A stretch of DNA of 64,000 nucleotides from Corynebacterium canis (GCF_030408595.1 NZ_CP047080.1:2625353-2689352), one strand, 5' to 3'. Positions 18,139-28,130 are shown, counted from the stretch's first letter. Numbers and translations: made by a program. Notes: generated by a model not told the origin, from the letters alone.

Positions 18139-18554
18139 TCGACGACATTCCTTTCAAAAATTCCGCATGCCCCGACGTCGTAGCCACGGCAGCCCCGAAG
18201 CATCTGCACACACCTACGCCTGAGAACAGCGGATTCAATACTCACGCGCCCATTAGTTAACTCTTAAAGGATAAGCCCCGACAAGTTGCTGCAACATCTC
18301 AAACAGATAACCTTTTTGTATAATTGGCTCCAAGCTGCACATTTACCACCCTCGGGGGCACCCACACCCAGCACGACAGGGGTAGATTTAACACTACCCC
18401 CTATATCTGCATGTCAGCCAACTATTGCCGCCAACCTCCCGGCGCATCGATGGCGCCCAAGACGCGCCTAAGAGGAACCAACCCACCCATACGAGGCCCC
18501 ACATAATAGGGGCCACAGCCTATTAATGCGGCACTTATATTTTTGCGCTATAAC
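18139..18554. other. Long upstream region of adhesin paralogue 1
   Basis: 416 bp without a supported gene, AT-richer than its surroundings (TATAAT at 18319-18324 on the plus strand, several A/T runs). A ribosome site GAAAGGAAT precedes the adhesin start. It probably carries the adhesin promoter; no clear operator was found. Confidence 0.5.
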
Positions 18555-19070
18555 TTAAAGCTTCTTAACCTTTTTATACATCGCGCAGCGCGGAGCGATG
18601 TCCAAACCGGCATGCAATTCCTGCTCCCGAATCTCCGCCAAAAACGCCGACAATTCCTGTGGCGCGAATTCTGCAAACCCCAACGTGCGATACCACGGCG
18701 CATTCCACGGGACCTCCGTGTACGTGGTCAGCGTAACTAACTCGATCCCCCGACCAGCCGCAACCTCGGAGGCATGTTCGATTAACCGCGTGCCATAGCG
18801 TTGCCCCCGATAACGCGGATGGGCGGAGACTTGGGCGATATGCAGGGCGTCGTCACGCAGCACAAACCACGCCCACGCCGCAAGTTGCTTATCGACGTCC
18901 ATCACCCACAGCTCGCCAGCGCGCGCGGCGTCGCAAAGCACCTGGCTATGTGGCGGCTCGTGATCGGCAATGCGCGCGAGCCCGACGGAACGAAACACCT
19001 CACCGGCGGCACGCTCCAACGTTCGAATCTCCGGCACATCGGCGGGCGTGGCCAACCTTGGTTCAGTCAT
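18555..19070 (-). CDS. GNAT-family N-acetyltransferase
   Basis: Acetyl-CoA-dependent N-acetyltransferase of 171 aa. The acetyl-CoA pyrophosphate-binding motif A is RYRGQRYGTRLIEHA (around residues 93-107), preceded by the beta-strand HIAQVSAHP, with a typical WYRTLGF near the end. The substrate is unknown. It lies between two paralogous LAQTG surface proteins on the same strand, which may be coincidence. ATG start at 19070. Confidence 0.85.
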   Translation of the reverse strand: MTEPRLATPADVPEIRTLERAAGEVFRSVGLARIADHEPPHSQVLCDAARAGELWVMDVDKQLAAWAWFVLRDDALHIAQVSAHPRYRGQRYGTRLIEHASEVAAGRGIELVTLTTYTEVPWNAPWYRTLGFAEFAPQELSAFLAEIREQELHAGLDIAPRCAMYKKVKKL

Positions 19071-19127
19071 GATGCCATCCTAACCAGGGATAGGCGCGCG
19101 CCCGCAAACACGTGCGCAACAAACGGG

Positions 19128-21536
19128 TTATTTGCGGCGGCCGTTACGGATCAAATACACGCCCACGGCAATGACAATCACCGCGATAACCACAATGCCA
19201 AGCACGCTGGCACCGGTCTGGGCAAGCTGCCTATCGCTCCGCACGGCGCTGCGTTTTGGCTGCTCAGAGGCTTCTTGGGACATGCCGGGCGGCGGCCCGC
19301 CCGGGGAGCGCGGCGCGCCGGCGGGGGCGGCTCCCTTTTGCGCCAAGTCCACCGATCCTGCGCTCGGGGAGGTCAGGGTACCTAGCAGTGGAATCACACT
19401 GAGTAGCGAAAGCCAACCGAAGCCGCCAAGCCCGGACCCGGTGTTATTGATCACGGTGATCAATAATTCCGCGTCCTGCGATAGAACAGTTATGGTAGCG
19501 CTGCCATCGCCGTGGTCTTCCACCGCGCCGCCGACGTTTCCCTTAAAAATCGGCGTCTCCCAAGGGCTATCTTCCGGCAGCAATTCGCGCACGGTCACCT
19601 TGGTACCCAGCGGCAACTTCGGAAAGTCTGAAAACACATCGCCGGCGCGCAGGGTAAAACGTCGCTTCTCCGTGGTGCCGTGAAGCTCCCAGGTGGCCTC
19701 GAAGGAAAACTCTTGATCACCCATGAGTTCGGCAAGGGCATCGGTGCTCATTTCCTTAGTAATGGCAAGGCCGCCGACCATGCGCGCATAGGTATTCACA
19801 AAATTCGCTTGTACAACGTTTTCCTTAGTGCCGATCTTGACGGTGCGCTTCAGGCTTTGCGGCTCCGTGATCAGGCGGTACCCGTCCTTGGTTGCGGCCT
19901 TCACGTCTTCGGTTACCACGCACTCAGTGCCTACCGGGAATTCCTTGTCGCTCAGCACGGGGATGCCATTGCCCTTGGCCATGACCTCGCCCGTTTCAAC
20001 CTTGTCGCCGACCTTGCAGCTGTAGGCGAACTTGAACTCGTGTTCGGCGGCGTCGTCAATGCCGCTGGCCTTCTTTACCACGGCAAAGGGAGCGTTGGCG
20101 CCGGCAATGGTGTTTGTGAGCATTACCTTTATATTGCGGGACGCAACGGTGGTAAAGCGCACCTTCGTATCGCCTTCCAAAAGCTCAAGGTCGGCGCCGT
20201 TCTGGCCGTCATCTGCGGAAAACCGGGGTTCGCCGAAAGTGACGCCCGGAATCTCAGGCGTATTCACCTCGCTCAGCTCAACGATAGAACCCTCCGGCAA
20301 TTCGGTGGGCCCGCTGGTATTCCCGTCGAGGGAAACCTGAATCTCCTCTGCGCGCTGCTTGCCGTCCGAGGTTGTAATGTGCGCCTTGACCGTGAACATG
20401 GTGTTCGCGGGAATCAGCTCCGCCATTTCGGGGTCTGCGAGGGCCTTTTTCACCTCGTAGGAGGCCTTTTTCACGCCATGGATGGTGCCCCTGCTGCTCT
20501 GCCAGTTCTTGATCGTCTCTTGGTCCATAAACTCCTTGCTGCCGCTATTGATCACGACGGTATTGGTGGTTCCCACGTCCTTCGGGGCGGGTTTGCCGTC
20601 CTCAGTTTTCGTCGTGTATCGCACGCGGTACAGCAAGCCAGGTTCCCACTGCCCACTGGCGTTTGGCGGGCTGATCTCATAGGTTGCGGTCTTGCCGTCG
20701 ACGCTCACCTTATAGCCCAACACCGCCTGCTCCCCAACCTGGGCGTCCACCTCCTGCCTATCGCCGTTTTGTCGAACGGTGTGGGCCGTGATCTTTGGCG
20801 ATTGATTGGCATCAAACCTGTGCGGGTGCCCGCTCAAGGAATCGGTGACGGTGACGCGGGCGCCGCCAGCCTCCACAAGCAAAGAACCTGGGATGTCTAC
20901 GCGCCACCCGCTCGTGGTGTAATCGTCGTTGTACCACCCTTGTTTATGCAGCTCACCGGCGGCATGATCCACAACGCCAACGATGCCACCCGCCCCCGGC
21001 AGGGCCACACGATAGCCGACGCCGTCGATGGTCATATCAATGTAGCTTTCCGACGTCGCTTTCTGCGCCTGAACCTCCGTGTGCAGCGAGCCGTACACGT
21101 CGAGGCGCCCCTCGAACTCGTCGTTAAAGACGCAGGTTACCGACTGATTATCGGCACGCACATGGCAATCGCCGCCGATTTCGCCTTCCTTGCTCTTGAG
21201 CTGAAAGATCTCATTGCCGTACAGATGGAAACCATCGGGATAACGGACGGTGAATTTCTGCCCTTTGATAACGCCCTCGGGCGCCTTCCAATCGAAATCG
21301 AAGGCCGCGAATTCCCATTGCCGCAACGAATCGTCCGGATTGCCCAGCACCCGAGAGATCTGAATCGCCCCGAATTCGACAGTCTTTGCGGCAACCAGCG
21401 GGGCGGCATCGATCGCGTTTTGCTCATCGGAATCATCTTGCGCCCTAGCGTCCGGAACGACGCAGAGCGCCAACGTTACGGCGAGCGCCACGACCAGCGC
21501 CCACGCCTTTTTCCACGTGACCCCATCTAATCGCAT
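19128..21536 (-). CDS. Sortase-anchored surface adhesin (LAQTG), paralogue 2
   Basis: Second cell-wall adhesin (802 aa), collinear with the first. It has a signal peptide with cleavage near A32, Ig-like adhesion domains from about residue 45, DUF5979/Cna-B-like modules with Cys pairs (FAYSC ... GTECVVTE), a Gly/Pro stalk, LAQTG at 771-775, a membrane span and a basic tail. It lacks the long Pro/Thr/Gln linker that follows the signal in paralogue 1. A TTG at 21545 also opens the frame, but the ATG at 21536 has the better-spaced AAAGGAA and aligns with the start of paralogue 1. The two probably arose by duplication around the GNAT gene. Confidence 0.85.
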   Translation of the reverse strand: MRLDGVTWKKAWALVVALAVTLALCVVPDARAQDDSDEQNAIDAAPLVAAKTVEFGAIQISRVLGNPDDSLRQWEFAAFDFDWKAPEGVIKGQKFTVRYPDGFHLYGNEIFQLKSKEGEIGGDCHVRADNQSVTCVFNDEFEGRLDVYGSLHTEVQAQKATSESYIDMTIDGVGYRVALPGAGGIVGVVDHAAGELHKQGWYNDDYTTSGWRVDIPGSLLVEAGGARVTVTDSLSGHPHRFDANQSPKITAHTVRQNGDRQEVDAQVGEQAVLGYKVSVDGKTATYEISPPNASGQWEPGLLYRVRYTTKTEDGKPAPKDVGTTNTVVINSGSKEFMDQETIKNWQSSRGTIHGVKKASYEVKKALADPEMAELIPANTMFTVKAHITTSDGKQRAEEIQVSLDGNTSGPTELPEGSIVELSEVNTPEIPGVTFGEPRFSADDGQNGADLELLEGDTKVRFTTVASRNIKVMLTNTIAGANAPFAVVKKASGIDDAAEHEFKFAYSCKVGDKVETGEVMAKGNGIPVLSDKEFPVGTECVVTEDVKAATKDGYRLITEPQSLKRTVKIGTKENVVQANFVNTYARMVGGLAITKEMSTDALAELMGDQEFSFEATWELHGTTEKRRFTLRAGDVFSDFPKLPLGTKVTVRELLPEDSPWETPIFKGNVGGAVEDHGDGSATITVLSQDAELLITVINNTGSGLGGFGWLSLLSVIPLLGTLTSPSAGSVDLAQKGAAPAGAPRSPGGPPPGMSQEASEQPKRSAVRSDRQLAQTGASVLGIVVIAVIVIAVGVYLIRNGRRK

Positions 21537-21725
21537 GAAACTCAATTCCTTTCAGCTGTGCTGAGAGTAGGCGCACCCAGCGATAGCAGCTTCGACACGA
21601 TCAGTTTAATAAGATGATACTTAAACAGCAATAAGCTTCACGTCACGCGAAAGTCGAGCACCCCCGCTTGTGTCATGCACAATCCAACGCACGCCACCCG
21701 CGCACACACCCCCAGAAAGCGAAAA

Positions 21726-21763
21726 GGCTGTGCGCGACCCGCATCGGCGGATTGCGCACAGCC
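21726..21763 (-). terminator. Rho-independent terminator of purD
   Basis: Perfect 10-bp stem GGCTGTGCGC / GCGCACAGCC with an 18-base loop. Read on the minus strand it is followed by TTTTCGCTTT, about 20 bp beyond the purD stop. Confidence 0.85.
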
Positions 21764-21781
21764 CATCTCGGCGCAAGGCGG

Positions 21782-23044
21782 TTACACGGAGATTCGACCC
21801 TCCACCGCAGGCAATGCGATATCGCTTCGATAGTGCCCGCCGGGTAGTTCGATGCCGGAGATTACCGCGTACGCCGAGTCGCGGGCGTCGACAAGCGTTG
21901 CGCCGGTGCCCACAACGTTAAGCACACGGCCACCCGCCGACACCAACTCCCCGTCGGCATTACGTGCGGTTCCCGCGTGACGCACGGACGCGTGTTCGGC
22001 ACCCGTAATCACGTCGCCGGTGCGCGGAGAATCTGGGTAATTAAAGGCGGCAAGCACCACGGTAAGCGCGTAACCGTCTTCCCATTCGAGCGGCGGCTGA
22101 TCTGCCAGCGTGCCCGTGGCCACCGCGTTCAGCAAGGTTGCCAGCGGGGTTTTCAGCATCGCCAACACGGCTTGGGTCTCCGGATCGCCGAACCGGCAAT
22201 TGAACTCCACCACGGCCGGGCCCTCCGCGCCCCACGCCAAACCCGCATAGAGCAGGCCGGAGTACGCGCAACCGCGCGCGACCATCTCCTTGGCTACCGG
22301 CACACACACCTCTTCGACGATCCGCTGGACGCCATCCGCCGGCAACCACGGCAGCGGGCAATACGCCCCCATGCCGCCCGTGTTCGGGCCCTCGTCGTTG
22401 TCTCGCACACGCTTGTGATCCTGCGCGGGCAGCAGCGGAACCACCGTTTCGCCGTCAACCAGGCAGAATAGGGAAACCTCGGGGCCGTCGAGGAAGCTTT
22501 CCAGCAGCACGGGGTTGCCGGCGGCGAGCACTGCGTCGATATGCGCTCGGGCGGCCGCGCGGTCTGGGGTTACCACTACACCCTTACCCGCCGCTAGGCC
22601 GTCGTCTTTCACCACCCAAGTGGGGCCAAAGCGATCGAGCACAGCTTCGATCTCGGCATCGGCGGCGCCCGGCGCAATGGCCTCCGCGTGCGCGGTACGC
22701 ACCCCGGCGGCCGCCATTACATCCTTAGCAAAGGCTTTCGAACCTTCAATGCGCGCCGCATCTTTGTTCGGGCCGAAAACCGCAATCCCCGCGGCCCGCA
22801 GCGCATCCGCGACGCCAGCCACCAACGGAATCTCCGGGCCAATAACCACAAGGTCAACGCCCAATTCCTGGGCCAATTCGGTCACCGCCGCGGGGTCATC
22901 CACCTGCACCTTGTGCTGACGGGCGAGGGCTTCCATGCCCGCGTTTCCCGGGGCCACGTGCAGCTCGGAAACGCTGGGATCCTGCGAGAGTCCTAATAAC
23001 AGGGCGTGTTCACGGGCGCCCGAACCGATAACAAGTATGCGCAT
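21782..23044 (-). CDS. purD: Phosphoribosylamine-glycine ligase (GARS)
   Basis: GAR synthetase (420 aa), an ATP-grasp enzyme joining glycine to phosphoribosylamine in purine synthesis. The N-terminal motif [14 protein letters not shown], the segment [15 protein letters not shown] and [12 protein letters not shown] near residue 285 are diagnostic. The start is the ATG at 23044 (MRILVIGSG); the upstream frame (MFTLMC) is not conserved. A strong terminator follows. Confidence 0.96.
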   Translation of the reverse strand: MRILVIGSGAREHALLLGLSQDPSVSELHVAPGNAGMEALARQHKVQVDDPAAVTELAQELGVDLVVIGPEIPLVAGVADALRAAGIAVFGPNKDAARIEGSKAFAKDVMAAAGVRTAHAEAIAPGAADAEIEAVLDRFGPTWVVKDDGLAAGKGVVVTPDRAAARAHIDAVLAAGNPVLLESFLDGPEVSLFCLVDGETVVPLLPAQDHKRVRDNDEGPNTGGMGAYCPLPWLPADGVQRIVEEVCVPVAKEMVARGCAYSGLLYAGLAWGAEGPAVVEFNCRFGDPETQAVLAMLKTPLATLLNAVATGTLADQPPLEWEDGYALTVVLAAFNYPDSPRTGDVITGAEHASVRHAGTARNADGELVSAGGRVLNVVGTGATLVDARDSAYAVISGIELPGGHYRSDIALPAVEGRISV

Positions 23045-23126
23045 GCACATTAGTGTAAACACCTTCGACGCACGGTACCGAAGCGCCGATACGCCGCACG
23101 GCCGCTCCCGTTACGCACGCCTGCGC

Positions 23127-23309
23127 CGAAGGGTTGTGCGCAACCGCCGAGCTGGGGCTGGTCTTTCTATTCTTCATTCGGGGGTCTTACGAAGAAATTC
23201 CGGACGAATCTGGCCCAAAAACGCCGCAGCTCGTCCTTCCATTCTTCGTTGGACACCCCAATGAAGAAATTCCGGACGATCGCAGGTCAGCGGTAGCACA
23301 CAACCTATC
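23127..23309. repeat. Element A, copy 1 (about 183 bp)
   Basis: Starts CGAAGGGTTGTGCGCAAC and ends near CACACAACCTATC; the ends are imperfect inverted repeats (about 23 of 29 positions in the best-matched copies). The interior holds two direct repeats of about 45 bp, each a small hairpin (TTCTTCATTC ... GAAGAA and TTCTTCGTTGG ... CCAATGAAGAA) followed by ATTCCGGACGA. The centre CCAAAAACGC is the region used by the IS elements in copies 6 and 7. Confidence 0.85.
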
Positions 23310-23385
23310 AAGGCAAGCTGCCGGCAAGGCCTCGAAGCGCGTGAAAGACTGAACCTTTGCCAGCGATCGGCCCCACCGGATCTGC

Positions 23386-23466
23386 CTCAGGCAGATCTGA
23401 CAGCTCGAATTCGGCGTCCTGCGGAAACACCACCGCGCAGCGGCCTACATGTCGAATCTGCCTGGG
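23386..23466. repeat. Element B, copy 1 (81 bp)
   Basis: Inverted terminal repeats CTCAGGCAGATCTGACA and TGTCGAATCTGCCTGGG. The left end is part of the palindrome GATCTGCCTCAGGCAGATC. The core contains CGTCCTGCGGAAACACC. It follows element A copy 1 by about 75 bp and is followed by a conserved tail (CACTTCAACCCCTCCACATC). Confidence 0.85.
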
Positions 23467-23614
23467 CGCGAAGCTCGGCCAGCCACTTCAACCCCTCCAC
23501 ATCACACCGCCGACACGCCCACCCGACGGCTCGGCCCCCACATCTAGGCATACTCCGCGATTATTCCGGCTAGCTTTACCTGTGTTTCTTGCCCTACACC
23601 ATTACTCTTGAGTC

Positions 23615-24028
23615 ATGAGCACCATATTTACCAAGATCATCAACGGCGAACTTCCCGGCCGGTTCGTGTACCGTTCCGACGATGTAGTCGCCTTCCTTAC
23701 CATCGAACCTTTGGCCTATGGGCATACCTTGGTCGTACCCGTCGCGGAGGTGGACCGTTGGACGGACCTCGACCCAGCATTGTGGGCACGCGTCAATGAA
23801 GTAGCCCAGCACATTGGCCGCGCAATAGTTAAGGCGTTCGATGCCCCGCGCGCCGGATATATTATCGCGGGGTTTGACGTGCCGCACGCCCATATTCACG
23901 TCTTCCCCACCTCGGCGATGCGCGACTATGACTTCGCCAACGCCCTAGGCATGAACGAAACCGACCCCGAGCTTATGGACGCCGCGGCCGCCAAGATCCG
24001 CGCCAACCTCGACCAAGCACTGAGTTAA
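23615..24028 (+). CDS. HIT-family nucleotide hydrolase
   Basis: Histidine-triad protein of 137 aa. The catalytic motif HAHIHVFP occurs near residue 92, and the N-terminal signature [16 protein letters not shown] is that of the Hint/HIT branch. Such enzymes hydrolyse AMP conjugates such as AMP-lysine or aminoacyl-AMP. It begins the plus-strand run HIT - lipase - ferredoxin. ATG at 23615. Confidence 0.92.
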   Translation: MSTIFTKIINGELPGRFVYRSDDVVAFLTIEPLAYGHTLVVPVAEVDRWTDLDPALWARVNEVAQHIGRAIVKAFDAPRAGYIIAGFDVPHAHIHVFPTSAMRDYDFANALGMNETDPELMDAAAAKIRANLDQALS

Positions 24029-24048
24029 CGTAAGGAGCATTCGCCCAC

Positions 24049-24819
24049 ATGCCGGAACCACTTGGGACGAAGATTCCGTCACGCGGTTGGGTTGAGGATG
24101 ATTGGCGGGCTCGGCCGTCGCCGTACCGACCATGGCCGATCGTGTTGATTCACGGCACTTCCGCCACCCCCGGCGACTGGAAGGAACTGACCACCCAGTT
24201 GCGGGCGTTGGGCTGGGCGGTGTTTGTCCCCGGCTACGGCCATCGCGGCACCAACCGGATCGAGGATTCCGCCGACCAGATTCGCGCCTATATCGATGTG
24301 GTATTGCAGGTCACCGGGGCGGAAAAAGTGGTTCTGGTCGGGCATTCCCAGGGCGGGGTGCTGGCCCGCTATTACATCAAATGTTTGGGCGGTGCGCCCC
24401 GCACCAAGCACCTTGTCTGCCTATCCAGCCCCAACCACGGCACCACGTTGGGCGGCATGTTGGGCAAGCTGGTTTCCACCGGCAAACAGGCCGAGCTCAT
24501 GACACGCATGATCGACACCTACTTCGGCCCCGCGGGCATGCAACAAATCACCGGTTCCCCGTTTTTGACAGCGCTAAATACCGGCCCCGAGTGCGTGCCC
24601 GAGGTGGGCTATACCTGCATTTCTACCCGCACAGACACTACCGTTGTGCCCGCCGAATCGTGCTTTTTGGATACCGCCACAAATTTGTGGGTGCAGGATG
24701 ATTACCCGTTGGCCGTGGTCATGCACGCCGATATGCCGATGGACCGGCGGGTGCGCGCAATGATAGTAGAGACGGTAGAATCGCTCCGACCAATCAGCCC
24801 AGCAACCACACCATCATGA
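24049..24819 (+). CDS. Alpha/beta-hydrolase, lipase-like
   Basis: Triacylglycerol-lipase-like alpha/beta hydrolase (256 aa) with IVLIHGTSATPGDW (oxyanion loop), the nucleophile elbow GHSQGGVLARYY and a NHGTT loop typical of class-2/EstA-like bacterial lipases. No signal peptide is visible, so it is probably intracellular, unlike many secreted relatives. The TGA stop overlaps the ATG of the next gene (ATGA), so it is probably co-translated with the ferredoxin. The substrate is not known. Confidence 0.85.
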   Translation: MPEPLGTKIPSRGWVEDDWRARPSPYRPWPIVLIHGTSATPGDWKELTTQLRALGWAVFVPGYGHRGTNRIEDSADQIRAYIDVVLQVTGAEKVVLVGHSQGGVLARYYIKCLGGAPRTKHLVCLSSPNHGTTLGGMLGKLVSTGKQAELMTRMIDTYFGPAGMQQITGSPFLTALNTGPECVPEVGYTCISTRTDTTVVPAESCFLDTATNLWVQDDYPLAVVMHADMPMDRRVRAMIVETVESLRPISPATTPS

Positions 24820-25091
24820 CGCACACAGCTTACAAAGACGGCGACGAATACTCTTTCGAGTGGCCGGCCGACCAAACGCTTCTCGACGCCCTGCTCGCCG
24901 CCGACGTCCCCGCCAACTACTCGTGCCAGCAAGGCCAATGTGGCGCCTGCCAATGCAGCCTAGAGGGCGGCGATTCACACATGCTTGTCAATCACGTGCT
25001 GAGCGATTATGACATCCGCGATGGTGAAACCCTGGCCTGCCAGACCATCCGCGACCAAGAAGGCCCCTATACGGTGACCTACTGGTTCTGA
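24816..25091 (+). CDS. [2Fe-2S] plant-type ferredoxin
   Basis: Ferredoxin of 91 aa with the cluster motif CQQGQCGACQC (C-x4-C-x2-C) near residue 37 and the fourth ligand in LACQT near 75. It resembles free-standing ferredoxins or ferredoxin domains of oxygenase reductases. The partner is unknown; no reductase is adjacent. It overlaps the preceding lipase-like gene by 4 bp. Confidence 0.9.
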   Translation: MTHTAYKDGDEYSFEWPADQTLLDALLAADVPANYSCQQGQCGACQCSLEGGDSHMLVNHVLSDYDIRDGETLACQTIRDQEGPYTVTYWF

Positions 25092-25198
25092 TATGGCACG
25101 GCCTTTCCGCACATTTAGGCCGCACTTTTAGGGTCGAACTTCCCCGAACCTGCCGCCATGCCCAGTGCCAGCCATTTCAACCCCTCCACATCACACCG

Positions 25199-25218
25199 CC
25201 GATGGGTTGTGTGCAACT
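25199..25218. repeat. Isolated left end of element A
   Basis: CGATGGGTTGTGTGCAACTG matches only the left terminal repeat of element A and stands 65 bp before the complete copy 2. It is preceded by the tail sequence normally found after element B. Confidence 0.65.
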
Positions 25219-25263
25219 GTTAGGGGCTTAGCCAGGCCCAGTCCCAGCGTTGCACCCGTGGGG

Positions 25264-25446
25264 CGATGGGTTGTGAGCAACCGCCGACCTGGGACGGGTC
25301 TTTCTATTCTTCATTCGGGGGTCTAGCGAAGAAATTCCGGACGAATCTGGCCCAAAAACGCTGCAAATCGTCTTTTTATTCTTCGTTGAGCACCCTAATG
25401 AAGAAATCTGGGACGATCGCAGGTCAACGGCTGCACACAACCTATC
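25264..25446. repeat. Element A, copy 2 (183 bp)
   Basis: Starts CGATGGGTTGTGAGCAAC and ends CACACAACCTATC. The centre reads CCCAAAAACGCTGCAAATC, a different sub-version from copy 1 (CGCCGCAGCTCGTCC). Uninterrupted. Confidence 0.85.
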
Positions 25447-25523
25447 AGGGCAAGCTGCCAGCAAGACGGTGAAGCACGTACACGATTGAGATTTTTCGAA
25501 CCATCCGCCCCGACGGATCTGCC

Positions 25524-25604
25524 TCAGGCAGATCTGACACGGCGAATTCGGCGTCCTGCGGAAACACCGCCGCGCGACGGCCGACGTGTCGAATCTGCCT
25601 GAGC
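25524..25604. repeat. Element B, copy 2 (81 bp)
   Basis: CTCAGGCAGATCTGACA to TGTCGAATCTGCCTGAG. It lies between A copies 2 and 3 and is joined to copy 3 by the conserved tail CACTTCAACCCCTCCACATC. Confidence 0.85.
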
Positions 25605-25646
25605 GCGAAGCTCGGCAGCCACTTCAACCCCTCCACATCACGCCGC

Positions 25647-25828
25647 CGATGGGTTGTACGCAACTGCCGACCTGGGACTGGTCTTTCTATTCTTCATTCG
25701 GGGTCTCACGAAGAAATTCCGGACGAATCTGGCCCAAAAATGCTGCAAATCGTCTTTTTATTCTTCGTTGAGCACCCTAATGAAGAAATCTAGGCCGATC
25801 GCAGGTCAACGGCTGCACACAACCTATC
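25647..25828. repeat. Element A, copy 3 (182 bp)
   Basis: Starts CGATGGGTTGTACGCAAC and ends CACACAACCTATC. It lacks one G in the run after ATTC (four instead of five), which would shift any reading frame across the element. Confidence 0.85.
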
Positions 25829-26263
25829 AAGGCAAGCTGCCAGCAAGGCCATAAAGCGCGTACAAGGTTAAACCTTCCCCAACCATCGGCCATGCCGGAT
25901 CTGCCTGAGCGCAGAAATCCGTCGACCACGTCCGGCCCCAAAACACTGCACCACCAACAGAACCGATCACATGTGCTTCACTGAAACCGCACCCCCGCGC
26001 AGGATTTCGCAACGTCGATTCCATTTTGATACGTGCAAAACTAAACACTTTTTAGATCGCCCAAAAACGCCCAGACGCTGGGATTAAATTCCCGCAACTT
26101 ATAGCACTACCGCGTTTATTTCCCACCGACCTTCGACCAACGGGGGCAGCCGAAAACTGGTGCTTGATCAGGCATCTTCAACACCATAATCTTGGCCTCA
26201 AGCGGTATTGGTTCCTGTCCATCTCGCAATCGAATGCCCCTCAAAATTTCTGGGAGTGCTACC
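25829..26263. other. Intergenic stretch after A/B array
   Basis: A B-like fragment (GGATCTGCCTGAGCGCAG) at about 25899-25916; the rest becomes AT-richer and shows no gene or clear signal before the membrane-protein gene. Confidence 0.4.
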
Positions 26264-26665
26264 ATGAAAAACCTTCTGCTGCCCGCCAGCATCATTCTTT
26301 CTTTTTTCACAATGTTTCTGGTGATTGTCTCCACTGTGGTGGTGTGGTCCGGCGCCGAATCAACCGGTGTGTTTGATCTTTATGTATTAAGCTTGCTGCA
26401 GATCACCTCAGCGGGCCTCGTCGCCGCCATCGTTTGTGCGCAATGGTTCCTTGGGGATAAGGCCCCAAAGATCACGCGGGCGCTTTCCACCATTGTGCTC
26501 GCATTGGTCCTCGCATTTGTGGTCTTCTTTGCGGTTTCCTCCGGAGACGTTGATGGCGGCGCAAACATTGGCTTGGGCCTGTTGGGCATGGCGATTTCCT
26601 ACCTTGGCTTCGCCAATGCCCTTGCTGTTGTGATTCCTCGGCTGCGTCTCGCGGCACGCCAATAG
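26264..26665 (+). CDS. Small four-helix membrane protein, unknown function
   Basis: 133 aa with four predicted hydrophobic segments (about residues 4-28, 38-60, 73-95 and 104-126) and short polar loops (FLGDKAPKITR; SSGDVDGG). The frame opens earlier at 26192, but the ATG at 26264 has GGGAG just upstream and begins directly with a hydrophobic helix. I do not recognise the family. It is 55 bp upstream of the UMF1 transporter on the same strand. Confidence 0.65.
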   Translation: MKNLLLPASIILSFFTMFLVIVSTVVVWSGAESTGVFDLYVLSLLQITSAGLVAAIVCAQWFLGDKAPKITRALSTIVLALVLAFVVFFAVSSGDVDGGANIGLGLLGMAISYLGFANALAVVIPRLRLAARQ

Positions 26666-26720
26666 CCCCTCTTGGTTTTCCACAAGATAGTTTGTGCCGT
26701 GACGTACTAAGGTTTTGTCC

Positions 26721-28085
26721 ATGAGTACGACCACGCAGCCAGGCGCCCGCACTGACCGAAAAACTGTCCTAGCGTGGGCGCTGTGGGACTGGGGTTCCGC
26801 TGCGTTCAACGCCGTATTGGTTACCTTTATCTTCGCGGTTTACCTCACCGATTCGGTGGGTGCCAACGTAGGCGAACAGCTTCCCTCGTGGCTGTCTGGC
26901 CTCAGCTCGGTATCAGCCTCGGGCTGGTACGGCTATGCGATGGGCATCGCGGGCGTGATTATCGCGGTCACCGCTCCCGTGATGGGCCGCCGCACAGATA
27001 TCGAGGGGACCCGAAAACGCAGCGTGACGGTCTGGTCTTGGGTCGCCTTCGTGCTCATGGCCTGCCTGTTCTTTATTAAAAACACGCATATCGGTTATTT
27101 CTGGGCGGCCCTTGTCATCATGGGCATCGCCTCCATTATTTTCCAGCTGGCAGAAGTGAGCTATTTCGCCATGCTGCGCCAGGTATCCACCCCGGAAAAC
27201 GTGGGCAGAATTTCCGGTTTCGGCTGGTCCATGGGTTATTTCGGGGGCATTGTAGTCCTGCTGATTAGTTATTTGGGTTTTATCCAAGGCGATGGCGATA
27301 CCCGCGGTTTGCTGCATGTGCCTATCGCCGAGGGCTGGAATATCCGGCTCGTGGCGCTGCTGGCGGCGTTTTGGTTTTTGCTTTCCGCGATCCCGCTCAT
27401 GGTGCGCGTCCCCGAGATTGAGCCGGACCCGACGGCACAATCGGGCGGCATCAAGGAGTCCTATAAGCGGCTCGCCCAGGAGATCAAGGAATTGTGGAAT
27501 GAGGATAGGCACGCGGTGTATTTTTTGCTCGCATCTGCGGTGCTGCGCGATGGCCTCGCGGGCGTGTTTACGTTCGGTGCGATCCTCGCCGTTTCTTCCT
27601 ATGGGCTCAGCGCCGGCGATGTTTTGTTGTTCGGTGTTGCGGCAAACGTCGTGAGCGCGCTCGGGGCACTGGGCATGGGGTATTTGGACGATCTGATCGG
27701 CCCAAAGCCGGTAATCCTGGGTTCGCTGATCGCCATGGTGGCCATGTGTTCCACCTTGTATTTCCTCGATGGCCCGGTTAATTTCTGGATTTTCGGCCTT
27801 ATCCTCACGCTGTTCGTGGGCCCTGCGCAAAGCTCCTGCCGGTCGTTTTTATCGCGCATGACGCCGGATGGCCGCGAGGGCCAAATGTTTGGCCTCTACG
27901 CCACTACCGGACGCGCGGTGAGTTGGCTTGCCCCGATCGCTTTCGGTACATCTGTTTCATTGGCGGGCACGGACCGCGCCGGAATCATTGGTATTGCGCT
28001 CATTCTTGCTATTGGCGCGATATTGTTGCTTCCAGTGAAGTCGCCGAAACTTGCCGCCAGCACCACACCAAACGGCGGGGAGTAA
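26721..28085 (+). CDS. MFS transporter of the UMF1/Atg22-like family
   Basis: Membrane transporter of 454 aa with about 12 hydrophobic segments. The family hallmark LAWALWDWGSAAFNAV lies near the N-terminus and AMLRQVSTPENVGRISGFGW about a third of the way in. Family members are related to yeast vacuolar Atg22 amino-acid exporters; bacterial substrates are mostly unknown. The ATG at 26721 follows AAGG with good spacing; a TTG two codons earlier also opens the frame. Confidence 0.88.
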   Translation: MSTTTQPGARTDRKTVLAWALWDWGSAAFNAVLVTFIFAVYLTDSVGANVGEQLPSWLSGLSSVSASGWYGYAMGIAGVIIAVTAPVMGRRTDIEGTRKRSVTVWSWVAFVLMACLFFIKNTHIGYFWAALVIMGIASIIFQLAEVSYFAMLRQVSTPENVGRISGFGWSMGYFGGIVVLLISYLGFIQGDGDTRGLLHVPIAEGWNIRLVALLAAFWFLLSAIPLMVRVPEIEPDPTAQSGGIKESYKRLAQEIKELWNEDRHAVYFLLASAVLRDGLAGVFTFGAILAVSSYGLSAGDVLLFGVAANVVSALGALGMGYLDDLIGPKPVILGSLIAMVAMCSTLYFLDGPVNFWIFGLILTLFVGPAQSSCRSFLSRMTPDGREGQMFGLYATTGRAVSWLAPIAFGTSVSLAGTDRAGIIGIALILAIGAILLLPVKSPKLAASTTPNGGE

Positions 28086-28130
28086 CGTCGGCGGGTTTAT
28101 TGCCGAATATTCCCCACGGGTATAAGAAAA

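Noticed and set aside
23140..23352. Open frame through element A copies encoding a duplicated LFFIRGSxEEIPDE-like peptide
   Set aside because: The frame is open in several copies, but copy 3 carries a one-base deletion, copy 2 has a stop after the presumed start, and there is no ribosome site. The repeat in the peptide simply follows the DNA direct repeats.
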